Assembly: GCA_947588955.1 (NCBI GenBank)
Contig: CANPYX010000005.1
Location: 1-64,000, forward strand
DNA: 64,000 nucleotides
Direction: 5' to 3'
DNA from: an uncultured Oscillospiraceae bacterium
Lineage (GTDB): Bacteria > Bacillota > Clostridia > Oscillospirales > Oscillospiraceae
A program made the position numbers and the translations under genes. The notes under the pieces are model-generated. The model worked only from the letters and a program-made list of their open reading frames with translations, did no database searches and was not told the DNA's origin. Each line of letters starts with the position of its first letter. Position 1 is the stretch's first letter. Positions 17,474 to 26,101 of this stretch are shown in pieces.

Positions 17474-18366
17474 GCGGCGAGAGGCTTTTTGAGCTCCTGG
17501 GCGGGCTGGATCTGGAGCTGGTGGACGCGGCGTCGGAGACGCCCGCCGCGCGAAAAAGAGGCAGTTTGGCGCTGATAGCGCCCATCGCGGCGGCGTGCGT
17601 AGTGCTGGCGCTGCTGAGTCCCGCGTTTATACCAGCGAAAAAAGCCATGGACGCGGAGGTCAACGGCAATGATTACAACCAGTCCACGGCGCCGGAGGAG
17701 GCGTCGGGCGGCGGCAGCCAGGACCCCGGCGTGGAGGGGGGAAATATGTTTGACAACGAAGCTCCGGGCAGTGCCGACGCCAACGAGACGCAAAACGGCG
17801 GGACCGATCTCAACGGCGGAATGTGGATCGACGGCGTGGTGACCGAGGCCGGTGAGAGCATAGTCGTCACCTCGGACAGCGGCGAGAGGTACGTCCTCAC
17901 CATGTCGGAGCGCGCCCCCGTGCCGGAGCGTATGCCGGAGCTGGAGACAGGCGACGCGGTGCGGGTGGTCTACGGCGGCAAGCTCATATGGACCGACAGC
18001 GGCACGGCGGAGGTGCCGGTGGTGTTCGGGATATATACGCGCGCCTTCCCGTTCCGTGACCTGAGAGCGGAGGACGTGGCGTCGGTCACGGCGGGGGACA
18101 GGGTCCTCACAGACGAGGATATGGCGCGGGCAATAGAGCTCCTGCGGGGGCTGGTGACGGTGGGAGACTCCTCCTTCACCGGCTGGCGTGAATATGGCTG
18201 GGAGACGGTAACCTTCACCCTGAGCCTCAAGGACGGAGGGACGCTGACTGTGGAGCTTGCCGGGAGAGAATTGCTGATCCTTGACGGCGAGGCGTGGGAC
18301 ATGGACCATTGGCTCCCGGAGGTGTCTGAGCTTTGGGAGCTCGCGACGGATACGGCGCGGGAATAG
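17470..18366 (+). CDS. Probable membrane-anchored anti-sigma partner of the ECF factor
   Basis: The 298-residue product has a short cytoplasmic N-terminus (MSGERLFELLGGLDLELV, a region that may grip the sigma factor), one membrane helix at about residues 33-53, a low-complexity Ser/Gly/Asn-rich linker, and an outside domain with an OB-like strand pattern (TEAGESIVVTSDSGERYVL). Overlap with the sigma gene suggests coupled translation. Assignment as anti-sigma factor rests on gene order and topology, not on a recognised zinc motif. Confidence 0.65.
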   Translation: MSGERLFELLGGLDLELVDAASETPAARKRGSLALIAPIAAACVVLALLSPAFIPAKKAMDAEVNGNDYNQSTAPEEASGGGSQDPGVEGGNMFDNEAPGSADANETQNGGTDLNGGMWIDGVVTEAGESIVVTSDSGERYVLTMSERAPVPERMPELETGDAVRVVYGGKLIWTDSGTAEVPVVFGIYTRAFPFRDLRAEDVASVTAGDRVLTDEDMARAIELLRGLVTVGDSSFTGWREYGWETVTFTLSLKDGGTLTVELAGRELLILDGEAWDMDHWLPEVSELWELATDTARE

Positions 18367-18377
18367 AGGAGGGGCTT

Positions 18378-18605
18378 GTGAAAAGGATATTACTGCCGGC
18401 GGCGCTGGCGGTGGCGGCGTTTGCGGTGATTTATATATTGCTGTGCTGTCTGCCGGGGCTGAGGATAAAACTGGCGGCGGACGCGCTGACGTATTTTGTT
18501 GAAAGCGTGAGGCATATGTTTTTATTCAAGACGGTTATTTCCGGCGCTGTCGCCGCCGCTGTCGGGCTCGCCGCCTATCGCCTCACGAGAGGTCCTGAGG
18601 CGTGA
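18378..18605 (+). CDS. Small membrane protein with two hydrophobic segments
   Basis: This 75-residue protein consists of two hydrophobic helices (about residues 5-27 and 50-68). It starts at a GTG with GAGGAGGGG upstream and overlaps the next reading frame at its end. It lies in the ECF sigma operon, so it may be part of the same envelope response; no family is recognised. Confidence 0.65.
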   Translation: MKRILLPAALAVAAFAVIYILLCCLPGLRIKLAADALTYFVESVRHMFLFKTVISGAVAAAVGLAAYRLTRGPEA

Positions 18606-18640
18606 TTTCGTGGCGGTCGACTGTGGGGAAGGGAGCTTTT

Positions 18641-19498
18641 ATGAGAAAAGGAAGATACGCCGCTTTGATCGTTTGCGCGCTGGCGGTGTGCGCCGTGGGC
18701 GCGGCAGTGCTCGTCGGCGGAGGGAGAAGGCCGTATAAGGATCTGGACGCGTCACATATAAGGGCTGCCGCGGTCCGGCTGACGCCGCCGGACAAGACGG
18801 TCCAGATAGCGGAACCGAAGGAGCTGGTGGAGTATCTGAGCGACGTCGTAATCTATGATGAGGACAACTCCTACACGGAGTATGACGGACAGGGCGTCAC
18901 GTTCACGCTCACAATGGACGACGGCACGCGGACGAGCATCATGGCGTATAACCCGTTCCTTGTGATCGACGGCGTTGGGTACAGGACGAAATATGAGCCG
19001 TGCCAGGCGCTCAACAGCTATGCAAACAGGCTTTTGAACAGAAAAGATGCCGTTACCGTTTTGGAGGAGCCGCCGGAACTTAGCGTTGTAAGCGGCAATA
19101 CCTGTTTCGACGCCTGGCTTGGCGATTATTGCTGGGAGAGGCCGGAGGCTGACGGGATTTACGAGACGACCATCGCGTGCGCCGCCCACCCGTTGGAGGG
19201 CGATAAAGATCTGCTCCTCAGATATAAATTTGAAACAACGGAGCAAACCGCGACCTTGATGTTTACCCATGCTCCCGACAGGATCGTTGAGGCGATATGC
19301 TGGAGCGATGAGCTTTGGGGAGACGTTGACGCCGCCGGCGAGAGCGTGGAGCTCAACGGATATGAAATGAAACTGAGGCCGGGCGGGTATATCTATGACA
19401 TCAAAGCGGAATGGGATGCGGTCAACGGCTACGGAGGTATGGCGCACTACACGGTTTACGTTGAATACACGCCTGCCGAGGGAAATACGGATTATTAG
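18641..19498 (+). CDS. Secreted or membrane-anchored protein of unknown function
   Basis: The 285-residue product has a basic N-terminus and one hydrophobic segment (about residues 5-27), then an outside domain with several short beta-rich stretches and four Cys (EPCQ, NTCFDAW, DYCWER, IACAA) that could pair outside the cell. The ATG at 18641 is chosen because it has GGGAAGGGAG upstream; the frame is open to 18602. Fourth gene of the ECF sigma operon. Not recognised. Confidence 0.65.
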   Translation: MRKGRYAALIVCALAVCAVGAAVLVGGGRRPYKDLDASHIRAAAVRLTPPDKTVQIAEPKELVEYLSDVVIYDEDNSYTEYDGQGVTFTLTMDDGTRTSIMAYNPFLVIDGVGYRTKYEPCQALNSYANRLLNRKDAVTVLEEPPELSVVSGNTCFDAWLGDYCWERPEADGIYETTIACAAHPLEGDKDLLLRYKFETTEQTATLMFTHAPDRIVEAICWSDELWGDVDAAGESVELNGYEMKLRPGGYIYDIKAEWDAVNGYGGMAHYTVYVEYTPAEGNTDY

Positions 19499-19508
19499 AA
19501 AATACCTA

Positions 19509-19537
19509 TTGAAAAAGTAGAGAGTCGGGGGTATAAT
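19509..19537 (+). promoter_or_regulatory. Promoter of the DUF1858 gene
   Basis: TTGAAA (19509-19514), 17 bp, TATAAT (19532-19537). Confidence 0.82.
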
Positions 19538-19568
19538 AGGGGAGAAATAAAGATTGGAGGTCATTTTT

Positions 19569-19772
19569 ATGACATTTACAAAGGATACCATCGTCGCTGA
19601 GGTCATGATGAAGGCGCCCCAGGCTCAGCCCTTCTTCCTGAACATCGGTATGCACTGCCTGGGCTGTGCCCTCGCCACCGGCGAGTCCATCGAGCAGGCG
19701 TGCAACGCCCACGGGGTGGACCCCGACACCTTCCTTGAGGAGCTCAACGACTTTTTGGCTTCCGAGGCGTAA
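19569..19772 (+). CDS. DUF1858 domain protein (redox-disulfide type)
   Basis: This 67-residue protein is a stand-alone DUF1858 domain: TKDTIVAEVM at the start, then GMHCLGCALATGESIEQAC. The CLGC pair is the family's putative redox-active or metal-binding site. Start at ATG 19569 with ATTGGAGG upstream. Family knowledge: often linked with hybrid-cluster or iron-sulfur proteins; the exact role is unknown. It has its own promoter. Confidence 0.9.
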   Translation: MTFTKDTIVAEVMMKAPQAQPFFLNIGMHCLGCALATGESIEQACNAHGVDPDTFLEELNDFLASEA

Positions 19773-19830
19773 TTACAAGTCAAAAAAATAACAGGGGCGG
19801 GCGGAATGCCCGCCTCTGCTGTGTGGGGGG

Positions 19831-20517
19831 ATGAGCTTGAGGCTGTCAGCGAGGCTCGGCTCTGTCGCCGCGCTTGCGGGGACGGGGGAGAGCGTCATAG
19901 ACGTGGGGACGGACCACGGGTATTTGCCGGCGTACTTTGCGCTGACGGGCAGCTTTTCCCGTATCGCTGCCTCCGACATGAGGGAGCGCCCTCTTGCCGG
20001 GGCGCGGGAGACGGCAAGGAGCCTGGGGGTGGAGGACAGGATAAGCTTTTACCTCTCCGACGGGCTTGCCGGTGTGCCGGAGACCTTTGAAACGGTGGTG
20101 ATCGCCGGAATGGGCGGGGAGACCATGGCGGGGATACTGTCGGCGTGCCCATGGATCGCCTCGGCAAGGCTCGTATTGCAGCCACAGAGCAAGCTCCGGG
20201 AGCTGTCCGCGTGCCTTGAGGCGCTGGGCTTCGGATTTGAGGACGCGTGTATCACACAGGATGGCGGGAAGCTCTACCCGGCATTCCGGGCGGTCCGGGG
20301 CGGGGGAGAGCGGGACCTTGTGAGAGCACTTATATTGAGGCGTGACCCACTTCTGGGACGGTGGGCGGGTATGCTTGCCGCCCGCCGGGAGAGGGCGCTG
20401 GAGGGCCTCAGAGGGGGCACGGACGCCGCCTCTGAGCGCGCGGACGAACAGGAGGCGCGGCTGGGCGCGGAGCTGAGGGCGCTCAGGGATATTGTAAAGG
20501 AGACTGAGAAATGGTAA
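19831..20517 (+). CDS. trmK: tRNA (adenine-N1)-methyltransferase TrmK
   Basis: This 228-residue SAM-dependent methyltransferase has LSARLGSVAAL at the N-terminus, motif I DVGTDHGYLPAY (residues 24-35), the GMGGETM loop near residue 90 and the LQPQSK segment, all typical of TrmK/YqfN. The C-terminal part is a helical coiled-coil-like region (residues 175-228) as in the family. It methylates A22 of tRNAs in Gram-positive bacteria. It overlaps the NIF3-like gene by 7 bp; this pair is common in Firmicutes. Confidence 0.92.
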   Translation: MSLRLSARLGSVAALAGTGESVIDVGTDHGYLPAYFALTGSFSRIAASDMRERPLAGARETARSLGVEDRISFYLSDGLAGVPETFETVVIAGMGGETMAGILSACPWIASARLVLQPQSKLRELSACLEALGFGFEDACITQDGGKLYPAFRAVRGGGERDLVRALILRRDPLLGRWAGMLAARRERALEGLRGGTDAASERADEQEARLGAELRALRDIVKETEKW

Positions 20518-21272
20518 GGATAACGGATATTTTCGACAAGCTCAGGGAGCTGGCGCCCCCGGAGTTGAAGCTGGGCTTTGACAACGTGGGCCTGCTGGTG
20601 GGCTCCTGGGAGGACATGATAGGGCGCGTTCTTGTGGCGCTGGACATAACCGACGACGTTATCGAGGAGGGAATGGAGATGGGCGCGGAGCTCATAATCT
20701 CCCACCACCCCATGTTCTTTGAGCTGAAAAACGTGACGGATTCGGATGTCACCGGCGCAAGGGTTTTGAAGCTCGCCAGGGCGGGAATGAGCGCCATTTG
20801 TATGCACACGAACCTGGACATAGCCCCCGGCGGAGTAAACGACGCGTTGGCGGAGACGCTGGGGATAGCCGACGCCGTCCCCTTTGGGGAGGAGGCCTGC
20901 GGGCGGATAGGCTGGGTGGAGGAGCAGGAGCTTGGGGACTTCCTCGCCCGCGTCAAGGGCGCGCTGGGAGCCGAGGGGCTTCGGTTCGTGGACTCCGGCA
21001 GGAGCGTGCGCCGTGTCGCCGTCCTGGGCGGCGCGGGAGGCGGGAATATGCTGGAGGCGGCGGAGGCCGGGGCGGACACCTACGTCACCGCCGACGTGAA
21101 GCACCACCAGTTCATTGACGCCAAGGAGCTGGGAATAAACCTCATCGACGCCGGGCATTTTTCCACGGAGAACGTGGTGGTCCCCGTGCTCGCCGAGCTT
21201 TTGCGGGACGAGTTTTCGGAGCTAGACGTGAGAATATCCCACGTCCACACCCAGCCGGAGAGATTTTTTTGA
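20511..21272 (+). CDS. Nif3-like dinuclear metal centre hexameric protein
   Basis: The 253-residue protein carries the NIF3 hallmarks: FDNVGLLVG near residues 22-30, SHHPMFFE with metal-binding His near 63-70, HTNLDIAPGGVNDALA, and the C-terminal GHFSTENVVV with His and Glu ligands. It matches the shorter family form without the inserted PII-like domain. The exact reaction is unsettled. Translationally coupled with trmK. Confidence 0.92.
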   Translation: MVRITDIFDKLRELAPPELKLGFDNVGLLVGSWEDMIGRVLVALDITDDVIEEGMEMGAELIISHHPMFFELKNVTDSDVTGARVLKLARAGMSAICMHTNLDIAPGGVNDALAETLGIADAVPFGEEACGRIGWVEEQELGDFLARVKGALGAEGLRFVDSGRSVRRVAVLGGAGGGNMLEAAEAGADTYVTADVKHHQFIDAKELGINLIDAGHFSTENVVVPVLAELLRDEFSELDVRISHVHTQPERFF

Positions 21273-21280
21273 GGACGGTA

Positions 21281-21423
21281 TTGATTTATTGAATTAAAAT
21301 CGCTATAATATATCCGGCTCCGGGCGTCTCCGGCGCCAGGCGCCTAATTTATGCGCCGCATCCCGGCCGTTCGGCTTGACAGGACCGAAAGCGGAGGGAG
21401 CGACAGCAGGAGGTAATGTAAAA
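21281..21423 (+). promoter_or_regulatory. Promoter and GC-rich leader of the transporter-coaX operon
   Basis: TTGATT (21281-21286), 17 bp, TATAAT (21304-21309). About 105 bases of leader follow, rich in self-complementary GGCGCC-type stretches (21325-21365). I could not match it to a known riboswitch; an AGGAGG site lies at 21411-21416. Confidence 0.6.
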
Positions 21424-22023
21424 ATGAATAGCGAAAACTCTGTCAAGACGAGAAAGCTTGTGCTTCTCGCCATCCTCACCGCCATCATCGTGGTGCTTCA
21501 GGTGATCACCCAGTTCATCAAGCCGGGCTTCTTCCCCATCACCCTCTCCCTGACGCCGATCATAGTCGGCGCCGCCCTGTGCGGAGCGGGTGCGGGCGCA
21601 TTCCTGGGCTTCGTGTTCAGCGTGATGGTGCTTTTGGACCCCGCCACCGGCGCTTTTTTGGCGGTCTCCGTTCCCGGCACCGTGATCACCGTCATCGCCA
21701 AGGGCACGCTGGCGGGCCTTGTCTCCGGGCTTGTGTACAGGCTCGTTGAGAAAAAGAACGAGTACGTCGCCGCCGTCAGCGCGGGGATCGTAAGCCCCCT
21801 GGTGAACACGGGCGTATTCTTTATCGGGTGCCTCATCTTCTTCGCCGACTACTGCGTTCAGGTGGGCGAGAGCGTGGGGCTTTCGGGGAACGCCTTTTAC
21901 ATGATCGCCACGGTGTTTATCGGGGCAAACTTCTTTATCGAGCTTGCCGTAAACGTGGTCCTCTCCGGCGTCATCGTCATGCTGGTCAAGAACGGGCGGA
22001 AGATCTTAAAGCTGGACAAATGA
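21424..22023 (+). CDS. ECF transporter S component, probable pantothenate transporter
   Basis: The 199-residue protein has six hydrophobic segments and begins TRKLVLLAILTAIIVVLQ, the usual S-component N-terminus. The second helix region has LTPIIVGAALCGAGAGAFLG. S components give substrate specificity to a shared energising module. The next gene is pantothenate kinase (coaX), 21 bp away, so pantothenate uptake (PanT) is the likely role, inferred from context. The ATG at 21424 has a perfect AGGAGG site; the frame is open to 21376. Confidence 0.85.
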   Translation: MNSENSVKTRKLVLLAILTAIIVVLQVITQFIKPGFFPITLSLTPIIVGAALCGAGAGAFLGFVFSVMVLLDPATGAFLAVSVPGTVITVIAKGTLAGLVSGLVYRLVEKKNEYVAAVSAGIVSPLVNTGVFFIGCLIFFADYCVQVGESVGLSGNAFYMIATVFIGANFFIELAVNVVLSGVIVMLVKNGRKILKLDK

Positions 22024-22044
22024 TTTTTTGGGGGCGTAAATAAT

Positions 22045-22815
22045 ATGCTTCTGGCGGTAGACATCGGCAATACCCACATCTGCCTTGGCTGTATGGAGGG
22101 GCTGAAGATACTTCGAATGGCGCGGCTCACCACCAACAAGCTCAAGACGGACTTTGAATACGCGGCGGACCTGCGCGACTTCTTTGACTTTTTCAAAATC
22201 GACACGGCGGGGCTTGACGGGGCGATAATCTCCTCCGTTGTTCCGCCCCTGACAAATGCCTTTTCCATGGCGGTGAAGCTCTCCACGGGCGTGACGCCGC
22301 TCATATTGGGCAAGGGCGTGAAAACCGGCGTCAACATACTCATAGACGACCCGGCGCAGACCGGCGCGGACCTGGTAGCCGCCGCCGCTGGCGCCATAAA
22401 GCTCTACGCCCCGCCGCTCATTATCATCGACATGGGCACCGCCACCACAATTTCCGTCATAAACAGGGCGGGCTCCTTCGTCGGCGGCACCATCGCCCCC
22501 GGCGTGGCGCTGGGGTTGGCGGCGCTGAGCTCCGGCACCAGCCAGCTGCCAAACATATCCTTGGAGGCGCCGTCAAAGGTCATCGGCACCAACACCGTTG
22601 ACAGCATGAAGTCCGGCGCTGTCCTGGGCGCCGCGGCGATGCTGGACGGCATGATCGAGCGCATCGAGGCGGAGCTTGGAGAAACGGCAACGGTCGTCGC
22701 CACCGGCGGCATAGCCTCCTCCGTCGCGCCGCTGTGCAAACGGAAAATCGAGGTAAACGACGACCTATTGCTCACAGGACTTGCGGTCATCTACGAGAAA
22801 AATAAAAAGAAATAA
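22045..22815 (+). CDS. coaX: Type III pantothenate kinase CoaX
   Basis: This 256-residue acetate/sugar-kinase-fold enzyme starts LLAVDIGNTHICLG (phosphate 1 loop) and has TGADLVAAAAGA, DMGTATT (phosphate 2) and GGTIAPG motifs, all characteristic of CoaX. It phosphorylates pantothenate, the first step of coenzyme A synthesis. Cotranscribed with the S component and followed by a strong terminator. Confidence 0.96.
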   Translation: MLLAVDIGNTHICLGCMEGLKILRMARLTTNKLKTDFEYAADLRDFFDFFKIDTAGLDGAIISSVVPPLTNAFSMAVKLSTGVTPLILGKGVKTGVNILIDDPAQTGADLVAAAAGAIKLYAPPLIIIDMGTATTISVINRAGSFVGGTIAPGVALGLAALSSGTSQLPNISLEAPSKVIGTNTVDSMKSGAVLGAAAMLDGMIERIEAELGETATVVATGGIASSVAPLCKRKIEVNDDLLLTGLAVIYEKNKKK

Positions 22816-22819
22816 AAAA

Positions 22820-22857
22820 CGGGACCTGCCGAAGCCTTCGGCAGGTCCCGCGCTTTT
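22820..22857 (+). terminator. Terminator after coaX
   Basis: Perfect 15-bp GC-rich stem (22820-22834 with 22836-22850) followed by CGCTTTT. Confidence 0.9.
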
Positions 22858-22889
22858 AGGCAGCGTCATGTTAGTTATCGTCATCGGTG

Positions 22890-22918
22890 TTGCAAAAGGC
22901 GGGGGAAAGTGGTAAAAT
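22890..22918 (+). promoter_or_regulatory. Promoter of the MBOAT-SGNH operon
   Basis: TTGCAA (22890-22895), 17 bp, TAAAAT (22913-22918). Confidence 0.7.
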
Positions 22919-22948
22919 CTATGTACATTTGAATTCGGGAGTAAAAAC

Positions 22949-24406
22949 ATGAATTTTAACTCTCTTGAATATATGCTTTTCCTGCCGGTGACGCTGGCGC
23001 TTTACTATGCGCTTCCGGGGAGGGTGAGGAACCCGTTTCTGCTGGCGGCGAGCTACTTTTTCTATATGTGGTGGGAGCCCGCCTATGCTCTGCTCATGCT
23101 CTTTTCCACCGCCGTGACTTACGGCTGCGCCTTGGCGATGGGGCCGGCGCGGGAGGGCGGGGCGCATAGGAGACGGGCGTGGCTTGTACTGTGTCTTGCG
23201 GTGAACCTTGCAATACTCTTTTTCTTCAAGTACTATAACTTCCTGGCGTCCTCGGTAAACTCGCTGCTTGGCAGGTCCTCCGGGGGACTTCCGGCGCTGG
23301 ATATACTCCTGCCCGTGGGCATATCCTTTTACACCTTCCAGGCGTTGGGCTACACCGTGGACGTGTACCGGGGCGAGCTGGAGCCGGAGCGGAGCTTTAT
23401 AGACTACGCCCTGTTTGTGTCCTTCTTCCCGCAGCTTGTGGCGGGACCCATAGAGCGGGCGGGGAACATTCTGCCGCAGTTAAAAAAGCGGCACAGGCTT
23501 GAGATAAGGGACCTGCCCGGCAGCGTTCTGCTCATACTCATTGGCTTTTGCAAAAAAATGGTAATTGCGGACAACCTGGCGGTGGTGGTGAACGGCGCGT
23601 TTGCCGACCCCTCGGCATATACCGGCGCGCAGCTTGCCTTTGCCGCCCTCAGCTTTACCTTCCAGATATACTGCGACTTTTCCGCGTACACCGACATAGC
23701 CCGCGGCTCCGCGCGGCTTTTTGGCGTGTCCATTATGGAAAATTTCAGGGCGCCGTTTTTTGCCGAATCCATACGCGACTTCTGGCGCAGGTGGCACATA
23801 TCTCTCTCCGGCTGGTTCAGGAGCTACGTCTATATCCCCCTGGGCGGCAGCAGAGTGGGAAAGGGGAGGCGGATATTCAACCTGATGGTTGTGTTCCTCC
23901 TCAGCGGGCTTTGGCACGGCGCCGCCTGGACCTTTGTGCTGTGGGGCGCGGTCCACGGGCTCTATCAGGCGGTGGGCGTGCTGCTGGACCCTGTCAGGGA
24001 AAAGCTTTACAAGGCCGTTCCGAAAAACGCGCCTCTTGTGAGGGCGGTGAGGATACTATTCACCTTCACCCTCGTCTGCGCGGCGTTTGTCGTATTCAGG
24101 GCGGAGAGCATAGCCGACGCCGTGTATATCCTGAAAAGCGCGGCGCTGGCGCCCTTCACGGGGCTCTTTCCACTCGCCTTGGGCGCCATGGGGCTCACGC
24201 GCCGTATGCTTGTTGTGGTGGCGCTCCACGTCGTTTTACTGCTGGCGTATGACGGGCTCAGGGACAAGGAGGCGTTTCTTGGGCGCGTGTCCTCCACGGT
24301 CTGGCAAAAGTACGCCCTGGGGCTTTTCCTCATATTCTCGATTTTGATTTTCGGCAGCTACGGCGAGGAGGTCCCCCGCCAGGTGTTTGTCTATTTTCAA
24401 TTCTGA
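22949..24406 (+). CDS. MBOAT-family O-acyltransferase (AlgI/PatA type)
   Basis: The 485-residue protein has about ten membrane segments. It carries the MBOAT core: RDFWRRWHISLSGWF near residues 274-288 and LSGLWHGAAWTF with the catalytic His near residues 318-322. Members move acyl groups across the membrane onto surface polysaccharides (alginate, peptidoglycan, teichoic acid). The next gene encodes a single-pass SGNH-like protein, the usual partner. Together they probably acetylate a cell-surface polymer; which one is not evident. Confidence 0.9.
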   Translation: MNFNSLEYMLFLPVTLALYYALPGRVRNPFLLAASYFFYMWWEPAYALLMLFSTAVTYGCALAMGPAREGGAHRRRAWLVLCLAVNLAILFFFKYYNFLASSVNSLLGRSSGGLPALDILLPVGISFYTFQALGYTVDVYRGELEPERSFIDYALFVSFFPQLVAGPIERAGNILPQLKKRHRLEIRDLPGSVLLILIGFCKKMVIADNLAVVVNGAFADPSAYTGAQLAFAALSFTFQIYCDFSAYTDIARGSARLFGVSIMENFRAPFFAESIRDFWRRWHISLSGWFRSYVYIPLGGSRVGKGRRIFNLMVVFLLSGLWHGAAWTFVLWGAVHGLYQAVGVLLDPVREKLYKAVPKNAPLVRAVRILFTFTLVCAAFVVFRAESIADAVYILKSAALAPFTGLFPLALGAMGLTRRMLVVVALHVVLLLAYDGLRDKEAFLGRVSSTVWQKYALGLFLIFSILIFGSYGEEVPRQVFVYFQF

Positions 24407-24418
24407 GGGGGCGAAGGA

Positions 24419-25411
24419 ATGAAGCGAAAAACAAAGGAGATCGTCGCCCTGCTGCTCTCCCTGGCGATTTTGGCGGGAGGGTGCTGGTATATCTCGCGTA
24501 TGTTCATGCCCGACCGCACCTTTTACGGGGCGGGCTGGAGTATGTACCGGGAAGAGAAGCGGGACAGCGTGGACGTGATGTTCGTCGGCTCATCATTCGT
24601 CTACTGCGACGTGATACCGGGAAAGCTCTACGCCGACACGGGGCGCACGTCTTACGTGGTGTCGGCGCCGGTCTGCACTGTGGCGACCTCCTACTACTAC
24701 ATCAGGGAGGCTCTGCGCACCCAGTCGCCGGAGCAAATATTCCTTGAGGTGTCCTCGATATTTTTCGACGAGTATTCCCAATACGCCGACGTCGCCGTGG
24801 GCTATATGCCCTGGGGCGTCAACAGGCTGGGCGCGATATTTGCCTCCGCCGCGCCGGAAAGCCGCTTCGGACTGCTGTTCCCGCCGTACAGCTACCACCA
24901 GCGGTGGCAGGAGATGGAGCTCCCCGCCTTTTTCAAAAGAGGCGACGAGACGCCGGACCCCTGGGCGGGGTATATGTACCTCAAGGAGGCAAAGCCCATG
25001 GAGCGGGGGCAGGCGGAGCCGGTGGAGCTTGAGAGCATAAGCTTTGAGAAGAACTGCCGCTACCTTCAAAAAATCGTCGAGCTCTGTAAAGACAGGTCGA
25101 TCTCCCTTGTCTGTTTCATGTCACCTTCCTGCCGCCCCTACGGGGAGGCGGAGCTGGAGCTTATCCGCGAGCAGCTTGGGGACGCCGGGCTTCGGGACTT
25201 CAACGAGGACGCGGAGGAGATCGGGCTTGACCTGACGACGGATTTTTACGATGAGCGGCACCTCAATTTCTCCGGCGCCATGAAATTCAGCGCGTTCCTG
25301 GCGGAGGAGTACGGCGAGAGCTGGCAAAGCCTCCCACGCCGTGACTTTGACGGGGAGCTTTGGTCCGCGAGGGCTGATAAAATACTCGATCCCGATGAGG
25401 GAGACGTTTGA
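24419..25411 (+). CDS. Membrane-anchored SGNH/AlgJ-DltD-like acyl-transfer partner
   Basis: This 330-residue protein has one N-terminal membrane helix (residues 8-27) and an outside domain with FVGSSFVYCDV (nucleophile Ser in a GSS motif, residues 55-65) and a C-terminal DFYDERHLNFSGAMKFS containing the Asp-x-x-His pair. These fit the SGNH hydrolase fold used by AlgJ/X, PatB and DltD. Coupled to the MBOAT gene (12-bp gap). A terminator follows. Confidence 0.82.
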   Translation: MKRKTKEIVALLLSLAILAGGCWYISRMFMPDRTFYGAGWSMYREEKRDSVDVMFVGSSFVYCDVIPGKLYADTGRTSYVVSAPVCTVATSYYYIREALRTQSPEQIFLEVSSIFFDEYSQYADVAVGYMPWGVNRLGAIFASAAPESRFGLLFPPYSYHQRWQEMELPAFFKRGDETPDPWAGYMYLKEAKPMERGQAEPVELESISFEKNCRYLQKIVELCKDRSISLVCFMSPSCRPYGEAELELIREQLGDAGLRDFNEDAEEIGLDLTTDFYDERHLNFSGAMKFSAFLAEEYGESWQSLPRRDFDGELWSARADKILDPDEGDV

Positions 25412-25435
25412 ATACGCCATATATGACAGAATGAG

Positions 25436-25467
25436 TACCGCGGGTGGACCGACCCGCGGTATTTTTT
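25436..25467 (+). terminator. Terminator of the MBOAT-SGNH operon
   Basis: Ten-bp stem TACCGCGGGT/ACCCGCGGTA (25436-25445 with 25452-25461) followed by TTTTTT. Confidence 0.92.
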
Positions 25468-25534
25468 GCGACGTTGAAGGAAAAACCGGTGCTGTATTTA
25501 TGAGGGCCCTGATTAAATGAGATGGGGGTGGAGC

Positions 25535-26101
25535 ATGGAGGACGAAAGAATCGTGGAGCTTCTCTTTGCCAGAGATCAGTCGGCGCTGGCGGAAGTGGAG
25601 AGGAAGTACGGCGGCTGGTGCCGCGCGGTGGCGGGGAACATACTGACGGACCCTGAGGACGCGAAGGAGTGCGTAAACGACGCGCTGATGAACCTATGGA
25701 GGTCTGTGCCGCCGGAGCGCCCGAAGTCGTTGAAGGCATTTTTGGGGAGCCTCACCCGGTGCGCGGGGCTCAAAAGATACCGGGACAGCAGGGCGGAAAA
25801 GCGGGGCGGCGGCGAGACGGCGCTGGCGCTGGAGGAGCTTTCCGAGTGCGTCCCCTCCGGGTCCACACCTGAGCGGGAGGCCGAGGCAAGGGAACTGGGC
25901 AGGGCGGTCAACGACTTTGTGATGTCGCTCAAAACCGACGAGAGGAACGTATTTATCAGCCGCTACTGGTATCTTCAGCCCGTGGGCGCGATCTCCCGCA
26001 GGTTTGGGTTTTCGGAGAGCAAGGTGAAGTCCATGCTTCACCGAACGAGGAAAAAGTTGAAGGAACGGCTTATCAGGGAGGGTATTTATGACGGAAAGTG
26101 A
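25535..26101 (+). CDS. ECF-type RNA polymerase sigma factor (second pair)
   Basis: The 188-residue protein is clearly related to the ECF factor at 16913: it shares the region-2 pattern EDAKECVNDALMNLWRSVPPERPKSLKAFLG, a middle RAEKRGGGE linker and the RYWYLQPVGAI region-4 entry. The ATG at 25535 has GGGGGTGGAG upstream. Its end overlaps the partner gene by 14 bp. Regulated genes are unknown. Confidence 0.9.
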   Translation: MEDERIVELLFARDQSALAEVERKYGGWCRAVAGNILTDPEDAKECVNDALMNLWRSVPPERPKSLKAFLGSLTRCAGLKRYRDSRAEKRGGGETALALEELSECVPSGSTPEREAEARELGRAVNDFVMSLKTDERNVFISRYWYLQPVGAISRRFGFSESKVKSMLHRTRKKLKERLIREGIYDGK

